Source of the DNA: Gammaproteobacteria bacterium
Lineage (GTDB): Bacteria; Pseudomonadota; Gammaproteobacteria; SZUA-229
Direction of reading: 5' to 3'
Assembly: GCA_016191795.1 (NCBI GenBank)
Contig: JACPVK010000312.1
Coordinates: 1 to 12,672, forward strand
Length of the DNA: 12,672 bases
Below are positions 1 through 5,916 of the stretch, in pieces; position 1 is the stretch's first letter; each line of letters begins with the position of its first letter. A model generated the notes under the pieces. The model was not told the DNA's origin. It did not search any database and saw nothing but the letters and a program-made list of their open reading frames with translations. The position numbers and the translations under genes are program-made.

Positions 1-270
1 AATCCCGGCTTTGGCGGCCAGTCATTTATTCCTGCCACCCTGGATAAATGTCGCGAAGCACGCAAACTTATCAAGGAATCCGGCCGCAATATTCGCCTGG
101 AAATTGATGGCGGCGTCAAAGTCGATAATATTCGCGAAATTGCCGAGGCCGGTGCTGATACTTTCGTTGCAGGCTCCGCCATATTTGGCGCTGCCAAAAA
201 GACCGACGCCAATCATTACAACACCGTGGTAAAAGCCATGCGTGATGAACTGGCGAAAGCTAAAATCTAA
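1..270 (+). CDS. rpe: Ribulose-phosphate 3-epimerase, C-terminal part (5' end outside window)
   Basis: This is the last 89 codons of a gene that enters from the left edge in frame 1 and ends at TAA 268-270. Rpe interconverts ribulose 5-phosphate and xylulose 5-phosphate in the cytoplasm, in the pentose phosphate or Calvin pathway. The visible part starts with [10 protein letters not shown], the conserved active-site loop of the TIM barrel. It continues with LEIDGGV, whose Asp is the catalytic acid/base of the family, and [12 protein letters not shown], the phosphate-binding end of the barrel. The match to the C-terminus of E. coli Rpe, as remembered, is close throughout. It lies directly upstream of gph on the same strand, an order shared with many gammaproteobacteria, with a palindromic repeat in the gap. 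There is no sign of damage. Confidence 0.96.
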   Translation, partial: NPGFGGQSFIPATLDKCREARKLIKESGRNIRLEIDGGVKVDNIREIAEAGADTFVAGSAIFGAAKKTDANHYNTVVKAMRDELAKAKI

Positions 271-278
271 AAGCGTAC

Positions 279-343
279 GACGCAGAGAAGCAGAGACGCG
301 GAGTTAAGAATAATTTTTCTCTGTGGCTCTGAGCCTCTGTGTC
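279..343. repeat. Inverted-repeat element, CGCAGAG type (rpe-gph gap)
   Basis: The left arm at 279-303 (GACGCAGAGAAGCAGAG...) faces a right arm at 319-343 (...CCTCTGTGTC). By eye 18 of 25 positions are complementary, with a 15-base A/T-rich centre. Each arm is built of short units of the type GACGCAGAG. It belongs to the same pattern as the elements at 9674-9743 (same GCAGAG flavour) and at 3391-3830, 5764-5905 and 11231-11342 (GCAAAG flavour). The RNA would fold into a hairpin between rpe and gph. The centre has a short T run but the right arm is not followed by one, so it is not a standard intrinsic terminator. Confidence 0.8.
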
Positions 344-373
344 AAATCTTTAATTGCACAGGATTTAAGAACA

Positions 374-1048
374 ATGTTGAAAAAACCTGCCATGGTTTTA
401 ATTGATGTGGATGGTACGCTGGTAGATAGCGTGCCGGATCTGGCGTACTGCGTTGATGAAATGATGAAGCAGCTGGCCATGCCGTTGCGTGGTGAAGAAC
501 GCGTTCGTCAATGGGTGGGTAATGGTGTTGAACGCCTGGTGCGACGTGCATTAATTAATCAGCTCGATGGTGAGCCTGACGAAGCCCTGTTTCAAAAAGC
601 CCTGCCGATATTTGAAGCGCTGTATCGTGACAACACCTCCAGGCGCAGCTGTTTATATCCGGGCGTAAAAGCGGCGCTGGATTTTTTGAAAACCACGGAT
701 GTGCGACTGGGTTGTGTCACCAACAAGGCAGCGCAGTTCACCTTGCCATTATTGAAAGATCTGGGCATTAGCGATTATTTTGAGCTGGTGGTATGTGGCG
801 ATACCTTGCCGAAGAAAAAACCCGACCCCATGCCGTTGTTGCATGCGGCCGAAAAACTCGGTGCCAAGCCGTCACAATCCCTGATGCTGGGTGATTCACA
901 AAGTGATGTAAAAGCGGCGCGTGCGGCCGGCTTTAATATTATCTGCATGTCCTACGGTTACAATCACGGCGAAGATATTCGCAATTACAAACCGGATGCG
1001 GTGGTGGATTCCATGGATGAAATCAAATCGCTGATCGCCTGGGGCTAG
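374..1048 (+). CDS. gph: Phosphoglycolate phosphatase, HAD superfamily
   Basis: This 224-residue HAD-family hydrolase dephosphorylates 2-phosphoglycolate to glycolate, salvaging a product of DNA end repair and, in autotrophs, of RubisCO oxygenation. All HAD motifs are visible: motif I DVDGT at 11-15 (nucleophile D11, acid/base D13), motif II VTNK at 115-118 (T116), motif III with K149 in KKKPDP, and motif IV GDSQSD at 173-178. A helical cap domain lies between motifs I and II. The length is normal for Gph. I chose ATG 374 because the homologous N-terminus (KKPAMVLIDVDGTL) begins there and AGGA lies at 360-363. An in-frame GTG at 323 would only add residues translated from the repeat. It sits between rpe and trpE, the usual gammaproteobacterial order, which supports Gph over other HAD phosphatases. 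Confidence 0.93.
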   Translation: MLKKPAMVLIDVDGTLVDSVPDLAYCVDEMMKQLAMPLRGEERVRQWVGNGVERLVRRALINQLDGEPDEALFQKALPIFEALYRDNTSRRSCLYPGVKAALDFLKTTDVRLGCVTNKAAQFTLPLLKDLGISDYFELVVCGDTLPKKKPDPMPLLHAAEKLGAKPSQSLMLGDSQSDVKAARAAGFNIICMSYGYNHGEDIRNYKPDAVVDSMDEIKSLIAWG

Positions 1049-1052
1049 CTCC

Positions 1053-1109
1053 ATGTTTGATTTATCCGGTCATGTCTGTGTCTCTTGCGCCGCAACCTGG
1101 CGATGGTGA
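1053..1109 (+). CDS. trpL: Candidate trp operon leader peptide ending Trp-Arg-Trp
   Basis: This short ORF begins 4 bases after the gph stop and encodes MFDLSGHVCVSCAATWRW before TGA 1107-1109. Two of its last three codons are TGG (1098-1100 and 1104-1106), the arrangement expected of an attenuation leader in which a ribosome senses charged tRNA-Trp. The position directly before trpE fits. The GGGG at 1041-1044 is a weak Shine-Dalgarno with loose spacing, so translation may depend on coupling to gph. The peptide itself is expected to have no function beyond its translation. Codons 3-9 lie in the 5' arm of a long stem that reaches the trpE start. No homologous leader sequence is recognised, so the call rests on position and the Trp codons. 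Confidence 0.6.
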   Translation: MFDLSGHVCVSCAATWRW

Positions 1110-1154
1110 TGTGCGTCATCACATATTAACCATACCCAGACATTCCGGATAAAT
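1060..1154 (+). promoter_or_regulatory. Candidate trp leader RNA structure masking the trpE ribosome-binding region
   Basis: ATTTATCCGG (1060-1069) is perfectly complementary to CCGGATAAAT (1145-1154), and ATGTCTG (1072-1078) to CAGACAT (1137-1143). Only a small 2/1 internal loop separates the two stems, so 17 base pairs close a 58-base loop. The 3' arm contains the only Shine-Dalgarno-like bases of trpE (GGAT, 1147-1150) and ends one base before its ATG. Inside the loop a second hairpin, GTGATG/CATCAC (1106-1111/1117-1122), begins at the last Trp codon and overlaps the leader stop codon. No T run follows either structure, so control by masking of the trpE start is more likely than an intrinsic terminator. 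The regulatory role is inferred; the complementarity is plain. It could instead be another interspersed palindrome. Confidence 0.55.
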
Positions 1155-1155
1155 T

Positions 1156-2643
1156 ATGACACCCGAAGAATTTTCAAAATACTCAACACAGCACTACACC
1201 TTCGTGCCATTGGTGCGCGAGGTGCTGGCAGATCTTGATACGCCGCTCTCGACTTATCTCAAACTGGCCAATGCGCCCTACAGCTATTTGTTTGAATCGG
1301 TACAGGGTGGCGAAAAATGGGGTCGATATTCCATTATTGGTTTGCCCTGTAGCACGCGTATAAAAGTGTTCGGTAAAAAAATTCATGTTGAAAATGATAA
1401 TGAGCCGGTAAAAATAACTGAAAGTGATGATCCACTGGCCTGGATAGAGAACTATCAACAGCAATATAAAGTGGCGGAAGTCGATGGCTTGCCGCGATTT
1501 ACCGGCGGTCTGGTGGGGTATTTTGGCTACGACACCATTCGTTATATTGAGCCGCGTCTTGCCGGCCATGAAAATAAAGATGAGCTGCATACACCCGATA
1601 TTTTGTTGATGCTGTCGCATGAAGTGGTGGTGTTCGATAATTTGCGTGGCAAATTGTTTTTAATCACACATGTAAACCCGCAGATGAAGAATGCCTACGA
1701 GACTGGGCAGGCACGATTGTCACAACTGGAAAACAAGCTGCGAGAAACGGCGCCGGTTTATCAGAGTTTGAAAGGCGGCCGCAAGGTTGACGAAGCGGAT
1801 TTTGTATCCGGTTTTACAGAATCCGGCTTCAAGCAGGCGGTAAACAAGGCGCGCGAATACATTAAAGCGGGCGACGTCATGCAGGTGGTATTGTCGCAAC
1901 GCATGTCTATTCCTTACAGCGCGCCGCCGCTGGATTTGTATCGCTCATTACGCAGTTTAAATCCATCGCCCTATATGTTTTATCTTAACCTCGATGATCA
2001 TTATGTCGTTGGTTCCTCGCCGGAGATTCTGGTGCGACTGGAAGATAATGAGATTACCGTGCGCCCTATTGCGGGCACCCGGCCACGCGGTAAAGACGAT
2101 GCGGAAGACCTGGCACTGGAAAAAGATTTACTGGCTGATCCCAAAGAACTGGCCGAGCATTTAATGCTGATTGACCTGGGCCGCAACGATGCCGGACGTG
2201 TCAGCGAAATTGGCAGCGTTAAAGTCACTGACAAAATGATTGTCGAACGCTATTCACATGTTATGCATATCGTTTCCAATGTTACAGGCGAATTAAAAGC
2301 GGGTATGACTGCAATGGATGTGTTGCGGGCAACCTTCCCTGCCGGCACAGTGAGCGGTGCGCCAAAAATACGCGCCATGGAAATCATTGACGAACTGGAG
2401 CCGGTTAAGCGCGGTGTTTATTCCGGTGCCGTGGGTTATCTCTCCTGGAACGGCAATATGGATACAGCGATTGCCATCCGCACGGCAGTAATCAAAGGCA
2501 ATACTTTATACATACAGGCAGGAGCAGGAATTGTTTATGATTCTGTACCGGCAAACGAATGGGCTGAAACCATGAATAAAGGACGCGCTGTATTTCGCGC
2601 AGCGGCCATGGCGCAAGCCGGCCTGAATGGCGCGCATCGGTGA
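1156..2643 (+). CDS. trpE: Anthranilate synthase component I
   Basis: The 495-residue large subunit of anthranilate synthase makes anthranilate from chorismate, using ammonia delivered by TrpG. This is the first committed step of tryptophan synthesis. The N-terminal domain carries LFES at 45-48, equivalent to the LLES motif that binds feedback tryptophan. The chorismate-binding domain follows, with [50 protein letters not shown] and [17 protein letters not shown], all standard active-site or Mg-binding segments. The length is typical of proteobacterial TrpE and the frame is intact. ATG 1156 has only a weak Shine-Dalgarno (GGAT, 1147-1150), and that lies in a predicted stem. trpG follows after a 165-base gap. 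PabB is the main alternative, but the feedback motif, the trp gene context and the leader with Trp codons favour TrpE. Confidence 0.97.
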   Translation: MTPEEFSKYSTQHYTFVPLVREVLADLDTPLSTYLKLANAPYSYLFESVQGGEKWGRYSIIGLPCSTRIKVFGKKIHVENDNEPVKITESDDPLAWIENYQQQYKVAEVDGLPRFTGGLVGYFGYDTIRYIEPRLAGHENKDELHTPDILLMLSHEVVVFDNLRGKLFLITHVNPQMKNAYETGQARLSQLENKLRETAPVYQSLKGGRKVDEADFVSGFTESGFKQAVNKAREYIKAGDVMQVVLSQRMSIPYSAPPLDLYRSLRSLNPSPYMFYLNLDDHYVVGSSPEILVRLEDNEITVRPIAGTRPRGKDDAEDLALEKDLLADPKELAEHLMLIDLGRNDAGRVSEIGSVKVTDKMIVERYSHVMHIVSNVTGELKAGMTAMDVLRATFPAGTVSGAPKIRAMEIIDELEPVKRGVYSGAVGYLSWNGNMDTAIAIRTAVIKGNTLYIQAGAGIVYDSVPANEWAETMNKGRAVFRAAAMAQAGLNGAHR

Positions 2644-2663
2644 GTTTTGTAAAAGAAAAAGAT

Positions 2664-2703
2664 TTAACGCAAATGAACGCAAATAAAAGCGCAAATAAAG
2701 ATG
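2664..2703. repeat. Solo arm of the CGCAAA repeat family (trpE-trpG gap)
   Basis: The segment TTAACGCAAATGAACGC and its continuation to 2703 contain three ACGCAAAT/GCGCAAAT-type units and end in AAAGATG. This matches the layout of the left arm of the element at 3391-3420, where AAAGATG forms a start codon. No facing arm is present before trpG, so it looks like a solo or decayed copy. The ATG at its end (2701) opens only a 13-codon reading frame ending at 2742, with no ribosome-binding site, and I do not call that a gene. Confidence 0.6.
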
Positions 2704-2738
2704 GTCTATGGGATTTTTGCCCTGGAAGGAGTGGAGTT

Positions 2739-2760
2739 GTAGGTCGACCTTTGGGCCGAC
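2739..2760. repeat. Short palindromic repeat, GTAGGTCG...CCGAC type (before trpG)
   Basis: GTCGACC (2743-2749) and GGGCCGAC (2753-2760) form a 7-position hairpin with one A/C mismatch and a 4-base loop, preceded by TGTAGG. From memory, the wording TGTAGGTCGG...CCGACG is a common intergenic palindrome in gammaproteobacterial genomes. It is followed by GGCGTGGCGCC, a further short G/C-rich palindromic run up to 2774. Both lie between the trpE stop and the trpG ribosome-binding site and are unlike the repeats in the neighbouring gaps. Confidence 0.5.
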
Positions 2761-2796
2761 GCTATTGGCGTGGCGCCTTGTTGAAATATTCGTGCC

Positions 2797-2802
2797 AGGA
2801 GG
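2797..2802 (+). promoter_or_regulatory. Strong ribosome-binding site of trpG
   Basis: AGGAGG lies 6 bases before ATG 2809. It is the best Shine-Dalgarno in the window and stands in contrast to the weak one of trpE. It suggests that trpG translation starts independently, despite the repeat-filled gap after trpE. Confidence 0.85.
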
Positions 2803-2808
2803 CTTGTC

Positions 2809-3393
2809 ATGTTGCTGATGATTGATAACTACGATTCCTTTACCTATAACCTCGTGCAATATTTTGGTGAGCTGGGCGCGGATGTTGTTGTGCACCGCAA
2901 TGATCAGATTTCAATTGCAGAAATAGAAAAGCTGAATCCGGAACGTATTGTGATATCACCAGGCCCGTGCACGCCGAATGAAGCCGGCATTTCGATGGCG
3001 ACAATTAAACATTTCGCCGGCAAAAAACCGATACTGGGTGTGTGCCTTGGTCATCAAAGTATTGGCCAGGTATTTGGCGGCAATATTATTCGTGCACGTG
3101 AAACCATGCACGGTAAAACCTCGATGATATATCACAAGGGTGTTGGTGTTTTCTCCAATATAAAAAATCCTTACGAAGCCACGCGCTATCACTCGCTGGT
3201 GATCGAAAAAAAAACCGTACCGGATTGTCTGGAAGTAACCGCCTGGACACAAAATGCTGATGGTTCGATGGATGAAATCATGGGTGTGCGTCACAAACAA
3301 TATGCAATAGAAGGTGTTCAGTTTCACCCGGAATCTATATTGACTGAGCATGGCCATGATTTGTTGAGGAATTTTTTAAGTATTAAAGCCTGA
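2809..3393 (+). CDS. trpG: Anthranilate synthase component II (glutamine amidotransferase)
   Basis: The 194-residue class I glutamine amidotransferase releases ammonia from glutamine and channels it to TrpE; in many bacteria it also serves PabB. It starts [15 protein letters not shown], the standard TrpG/PabA N-terminus. The oxyanion segment SPGPCTP is at 50-56, the nucleophile Cys79 is in GVCLGHQ, and the other triad members are H173 and E175 in GVQFHPES. The length is normal. A run of nine A (3206-3214) falls in the codons for E133-K134-K135. The TGA stop at 3391 is also the first three bases of the inverted-repeat element that carries the next gene, so the element abuts or has slightly altered the trpG terminus. 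The trp context favours TrpG over a PabA-only role. Confidence 0.95.
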   Translation: MLLMIDNYDSFTYNLVQYFGELGADVVVHRNDQISIAEIEKLNPERIVISPGPCTPNEAGISMATIKHFAGKKPILGVCLGHQSIGQVFGGNIIRARETMHGKTSMIYHKGVGVFSNIKNPYEATRYHSLVIEKKTVPDCLEVTAWTQNADGSMDEIMGVRHKQYAIEGVQFHPESILTEHGHDLLRNFLSIKA

Positions 3394-3404
3394 CGCAAAG
3401 GCGC

Positions 3405-3410
3405 AAAGGA
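3405..3410 (+). promoter_or_regulatory. Ribosome-binding site contained in the repeat arm
   Basis: AAAGGA sits 7 bases before ATG 3418 and is part of the inverted-repeat arm itself. The arm therefore carries a complete translation-start signal for the enclosed gene. Confidence 0.7.
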
Positions 3411-3417
3411 CGCAAAG

Positions 3418-3801
3418 ATGAATAAGGATATCGAAAAAATCGCTTTTGATGCTATTGGTGCAGCTATTGAAGTGCATAAATTGCTTGGACCAGGTTTACT
3501 GGAGAGGGTATACCAGGAATGCCTGGCTTATGAATTAAGAAAGCTGGGCTACATAGTGGGTGTTGAGGTTATATTGCCAGTTCGTTATAAAGAGATCGAG
3601 TTTGATTCGGCATACAGAATAGATTTGTTAATAAATAATATTCTGGTGGTTGAAGTCAAGGCGGTTGATAAATTGAATGAGATATATTGTGCACAACTTC
3701 TTTCTTATTTGAGGCTCAGTAATTTAAAACTTGGGTTGTTGATGAATTTCAATGTGCCCCACCTTAAGAGCGGTATCAAGAGAGTTGTAAATAATCTTTA
3801 A
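3418..3801 (+). CDS. GxxExxY family protein, PD-(D/E)XK nuclease fold
   Basis: This 127-residue protein belongs to the GxxExxY family, named for the motif seen here as GLLERVY at 26-32. After the helix IGAAIEVHKLLGPG it shows the core expected of a PD-(D/E)XK nuclease: D69 in YRIDLLINN, E79 and K81 in VVEVKAV, and a following helix with Q93 and Y97. The C-terminal strand and tail read LLMNFN and GIKRVV, as usual for the family. It is full length with no signal peptide or membrane segment. It interrupts the trp operon between trpG and trpD on the same strand, has no role in tryptophan synthesis, and is enclosed by inverted repeats. It is markedly more A/T-rich than its neighbours, which suggests a separate origin. 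The biochemical function is unknown. Nuclease activity is inferred from the fold, and a role in moving or maintaining the surrounding repeat is a hypothesis. Confidence 0.88.
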   Translation: MNKDIEKIAFDAIGAAIEVHKLLGPGLLERVYQECLAYELRKLGYIVGVEVILPVRYKEIEFDSAYRIDLLINNILVVEVKAVDKLNEIYCAQLLSYLRLSNLKLGLLMNFNVPHLKSGIKRVVNNL

Positions 3802-3852
3802 TAACTTTGCGCCTTCGCGTCTTTGCGTCAATAATATTAAAACGGTGACACT

Positions 3853-4869
3853 ATGGATATGCAATCAGCTATCAAAGCTGTAACAGAACGAAAAGACCTG
3901 TCTCATTCACAAATGACCAGTGTTATGAATCTGATTATGACTGGTCAGGCAACGTCTGCGCAGATTGGCGGTTTTTTGATTGGCTTGCGCATGAAAGGCG
4001 AGACGGTGGATGAAATAACCGCTGCTGCGAGTGTGATGCGCGAATTGTCGGCAAAAGTGTCTGTGCCGCAAGATTGCCTGGTGGATACCTGTGGTACCGG
4101 CGGTGACGCTTCGGGCAGTTTTAATATTTCTACGGCGTCGGCATTTGTTACGGCGGCGGCCGGAGCACGTGTCGCCAAACACGGTAATCGTTCTGTATCC
4201 AGTAAATCCGGCAGTGCAGATGTACTGGAAGCAGCCGGTGTTAATCTGGATTTAACGCCGGAAAAAGTCGCTGAATGTATCAAGCAGGTCGGCGTTGGTT
4301 TTTTGTTTGCTGTCAAACACCATAGTGCCATGAAGCATGCCATAGGTCCGCGCAAGGAAATGGGTGTGCGCACCATTTTCAATGTGCTGGGCCCGTTAAC
4401 CAACCCGGCTGCGGCGCCTAATCAGGTGATTGGTGTGTTCGGGAAGCAATGGGTGGAGCCGCTGGCGCAAGTGTTGAAACAATTGGGCAGTCGTCATGTC
4501 ATGGTTGTGCACGCCGAAGATGGTATGGATGAAATAAGCATATGTAGTGAAACTCATGTGGCTGAACTTAAAAATGGCGACATTAAAACCTACAGGATAA
4601 AACCGGAAGATTTCGGCTTGAAACGTGCCAGCCTGGATGCACTGAAAGCCGCCGATGCCAATGCCAGTCTGGAGATTATTAAATCTGTTCTTGGCAACAA
4701 GTCTGGACCGGCGAGAGATATTGTTTGCCTGAATGCCGGCGCGGCTATTTATGTATCCGGGCTCGCGAACTCACTGGCTGATGGTATTGAAAAAGCCAAA
4801 GCAGTTATTGCTGATGGCAGTGCCCTGCAAAAAATGTTGGCCCTGGTACAGTTCTCCAAAAATTGTTAA
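3853..4869 (+). CDS. trpD: Anthranilate phosphoribosyltransferase
   Basis: The 338-residue enzyme transfers the phosphoribosyl group of PRPP to anthranilate, the second step of the tryptophan branch. The N-terminal helical region is followed by the glycine-rich PRPP loop [15 protein letters not shown] at 80-94, then [18 protein letters not shown] at 109-126. The anthranilate-site segment [22 protein letters not shown] and GPLTNPAA come next, with the DGMDEIS acidic motif further on. Length and order of motifs are normal. ATG 3853 is taken as the start; ATG 3859 two codons on is possible, since GGTGA at 3844-3848 has a spacing of 4 bases to the first and 10 to the second. The preceding 51 bases hold the end of the GxxExxY element, so transcription from trpG must pass through it. 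Confidence 0.96.
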   Translation: MDMQSAIKAVTERKDLSHSQMTSVMNLIMTGQATSAQIGGFLIGLRMKGETVDEITAAASVMRELSAKVSVPQDCLVDTCGTGGDASGSFNISTASAFVTAAAGARVAKHGNRSVSSKSGSADVLEAAGVNLDLTPEKVAECIKQVGVGFLFAVKHHSAMKHAIGPRKEMGVRTIFNVLGPLTNPAAAPNQVIGVFGKQWVEPLAQVLKQLGSRHVMVVHAEDGMDEISICSETHVAELKNGDIKTYRIKPEDFGLKRASLDALKAADANASLEIIKSVLGNKSGPARDIVCLNAGAAIYVSGLANSLADGIEKAKAVIADGSALQKMLALVQFSKNC

Positions 4870-4876
4870 CGCAATG

Positions 4877-4944
4877 TGCAGGGTGCGCCGTGCGCACCGT
4901 TCGTGCTTTACAGATTGATTCCGGTGCGCACGGCGCACCCTACA
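4877..4944. repeat. Palindromic repeat with perfect 20-bp stem (trpD-trpC gap)
   Basis: AGGGTGCGCCGTGCGCACCG (4880-4899) is the exact reverse complement of 4922-4941, with a 22-base loop. The arms extend outward to TG(C/T)A with one mismatch. A stem this long and G/C-rich would be very stable in the trp mRNA. No T run follows it, so it is not a standard terminator. From memory, TGTAGGGTGCGCCGTGCGCACC-like sequences are a widespread intergenic repeat in proteobacteria, and the sequence is unrelated to the CGCAAAG arms elsewhere in this window. It fills most of the gap before trpC and reads open in the trpC frame, which produces a false N-terminal extension. Confidence 0.9.
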
Positions 4945-4959
4945 AATAGAAACAACGAT

Positions 4960-5760
4960 ATGAGCGATACCCCCGATATTCTGAAAAAAATTCTGCAACG
5001 CAAGCACGAAGAAATTACCGAACGTTCGCAGAAAATTAGCCTGGAAGAAATGCAGTCACTGGCTCAGGCCGCCCTGCCGGTACGTGGGTTTATTAATGCC
5101 ATCGAAGCAAAAATAAAACAGGGCAGACCGGGCATTATTGCGGAAATTAAAAAAGCCTCACCCAGCAAAGGCGTGATACGCGAAAATTTTGAACCGGTTG
5201 CCATCGCCAGAAGTTACGAACAACACGGTGCCGCCTGCCTGTCTATTCTGACTGATCGGGATTTTTTCCAGGGCCATGAAGACTTCCTGCAGCAGGCGCG
5301 TGCCGCGACAAAGCTGCCGGTGATTCGTAAAGACTTTATTATTGATCCCTATCAGGTGTATGAAGCACGGGCGATTAATGCGGACTGTATTTTGTTGATT
5401 GTGTCAGCACTGGATGATGCAAGGCTAAACGAACTGTTGGCGCTGGCACATCAACTGGGTATGGATGTGTTGATGGAAGTGCATGATCGCGAAGAAATGC
5501 AGCGCGCCATTCGCAGCGGTGCCAGGCTCATCGGGATTAATAATCGCAACCTGAGAACTTTCGAACTCAGCCTGAATACAACACTGGATATGCTGGCCAT
5601 GGTGCCGGCTGATCGGCTACTGGTAACCGAGAGCGGCATACTTGCACCACAGGATGTAAAGCTGATGCGTGATCACAATGTGCATGCTTTTCTGGTGGGT
5701 GAGGCGTTTATGAAGGCCGAAAACCCTGGCGAAAAACTTTCGGAATTGTTTGGTTCTTAA
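4960..5760 (+). CDS. trpC: Indole-3-glycerol phosphate synthase
   Basis: The 266-residue TIM-barrel enzyme closes the indole ring by decarboxylating and cyclising CdRP to indole-3-glycerol phosphate. Visible active-site segments are [10 protein letters not shown] at 62-71 (E62, K64), IRKDF with K124, MEVH with E173, GINNRN with N195, and TESG with E224-S225, followed by LVGEAFM. It is a monofunctional TrpC, with no fused TrpF domain. I start it at ATG 4960 because the family N-terminus begins there. The frame stays open 28 codons further upstream, but those codons are the palindromic repeat. There is no good Shine-Dalgarno before 4960, so translation may depend on coupling or on the structure of the repeat. 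It closes the trpE-G-D-C cluster and meets crp tail to tail. Confidence 0.95.
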   Translation: MSDTPDILKKILQRKHEEITERSQKISLEEMQSLAQAALPVRGFINAIEAKIKQGRPGIIAEIKKASPSKGVIRENFEPVAIARSYEQHGAACLSILTDRDFFQGHEDFLQQARAATKLPVIRKDFIIDPYQVYEARAINADCILLIVSALDDARLNELLALAHQLGMDVLMEVHDREEMQRAIRSGARLIGINNRNLRTFELSLNTTLDMLAMVPADRLLVTESGILAPQDVKLMRDHNVHAFLVGEAFMKAENPGEKLSELFGS

Positions 5761-5763
5761 GGC

Positions 5764-5905
5764 GTTGACAAGAAGGCGCGAAGAGATTGCGGTTTAAAGC
5801 GTCTTGTGTTTAGACAGGATGTGCTTCTAAGAGTTACTGGAAGAATTTATTCGGTGCGGAATAATCGAGCCAAAAACATCTTTGCGTCTTCGCGCCTTTG
5901 CGTCA
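5764..5905. repeat. Inverted-repeat element, CGCAAAG type (trpC-crp convergent gap)
   Basis: The right arm 5877-5905, read on the minus strand, is CTGACGCAAAGGCGCGAAG followed by ACGCAAAGATG, almost the same as the left arm of the GxxExxY element. The left arm 5764-5792 is more degraded but keeps TTGACA and an exact 12-base match, AAGGCGCGAAGA (5773-5784), to the facing arm. The 84-base interior holds no gene. The ATG at the inner end of the right arm, read on the minus strand, opens only about 10 codons. Beyond 5905 the units continue (GTCATTTGCGTTCA) so that the crp stop codon TGA lies in a TGAACGCAAA unit. The 156-base trpC-crp gap is almost entirely this element. Confidence 0.8.
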
Positions 5906-5916
5906 GTCATTTGCGT

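Larger units (their letters stand above)
3391..3830. mobile_element. Inverted-repeat element enclosing a GxxExxY gene (trpG-trpD gap)
   Basis: The left arm 3391-3417 (TGACGCAAAGGCGCAAAGGA, then CGCAAAG) faces a right arm at 3804-3830 that reads TGACGCAAAGACGCGAAGG on the other strand. The outer ten bases are identical in inverted orientation and the rest matches with a few changes. Between them lies one gene that fills the interior almost exactly: it starts one base after the left arm and stops two bases before the right arm. The interior is about 36% G+C by hand count, while sampled lines of trpD are above 50%. Similar arms without an ORF occur at four other loci in the window, plus one solo arm. 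No transposase and no clear target duplication is visible, so mobility is inferred from layout and repetition, not shown. Confidence 0.65.

Noticed and set aside
323..373. GTG start giving gph 17 extra residues
   Set aside because: The extension is translated from the right arm of the repeat and has no ribosome-binding site; the HAD family start is at ATG 374.
1106..1122. CRP or FNR operator before trpE (GTGAT...ATCAC)
   Set aside because: The half-sites are 7 bases apart where CRP and FNR sites need 4 (N6 in TGTGA-N6-TCACA), and the sequence lies inside the leader ORF end, so a hairpin is more likely.
1183..1620. 145-codon minus-strand ORF inside trpE
   Set aside because: It is the antisense of conserved TrpE coding sequence with no start signal or protein motif.
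2640..2825. 61-codon plus-strand ORF between trpE and trpG
   Set aside because: It overlaps the end of trpE and the start of trpG in another frame, consists of repeat sequence, and has no recognisable protein features.
3391..3420. CRISPR array from the repeated CGCAAAG units
   Set aside because: The units are about 9 bases, nearly contiguous, and occur in inverted pairs; there are no spacers of uniform length and no cas genes.
4876..4959. Upstream extension of trpC by 28 codons
   Set aside because: These codons are the palindromic repeat read in frame; IGPS proteins begin near ATG 4960.
5765..5770. TTGACA at the element edge as a -35 box
   Set aside because: No -10-like hexamer lies 16-18 bases downstream; TTGAC is simply the recurrent element terminus (also at 11231).
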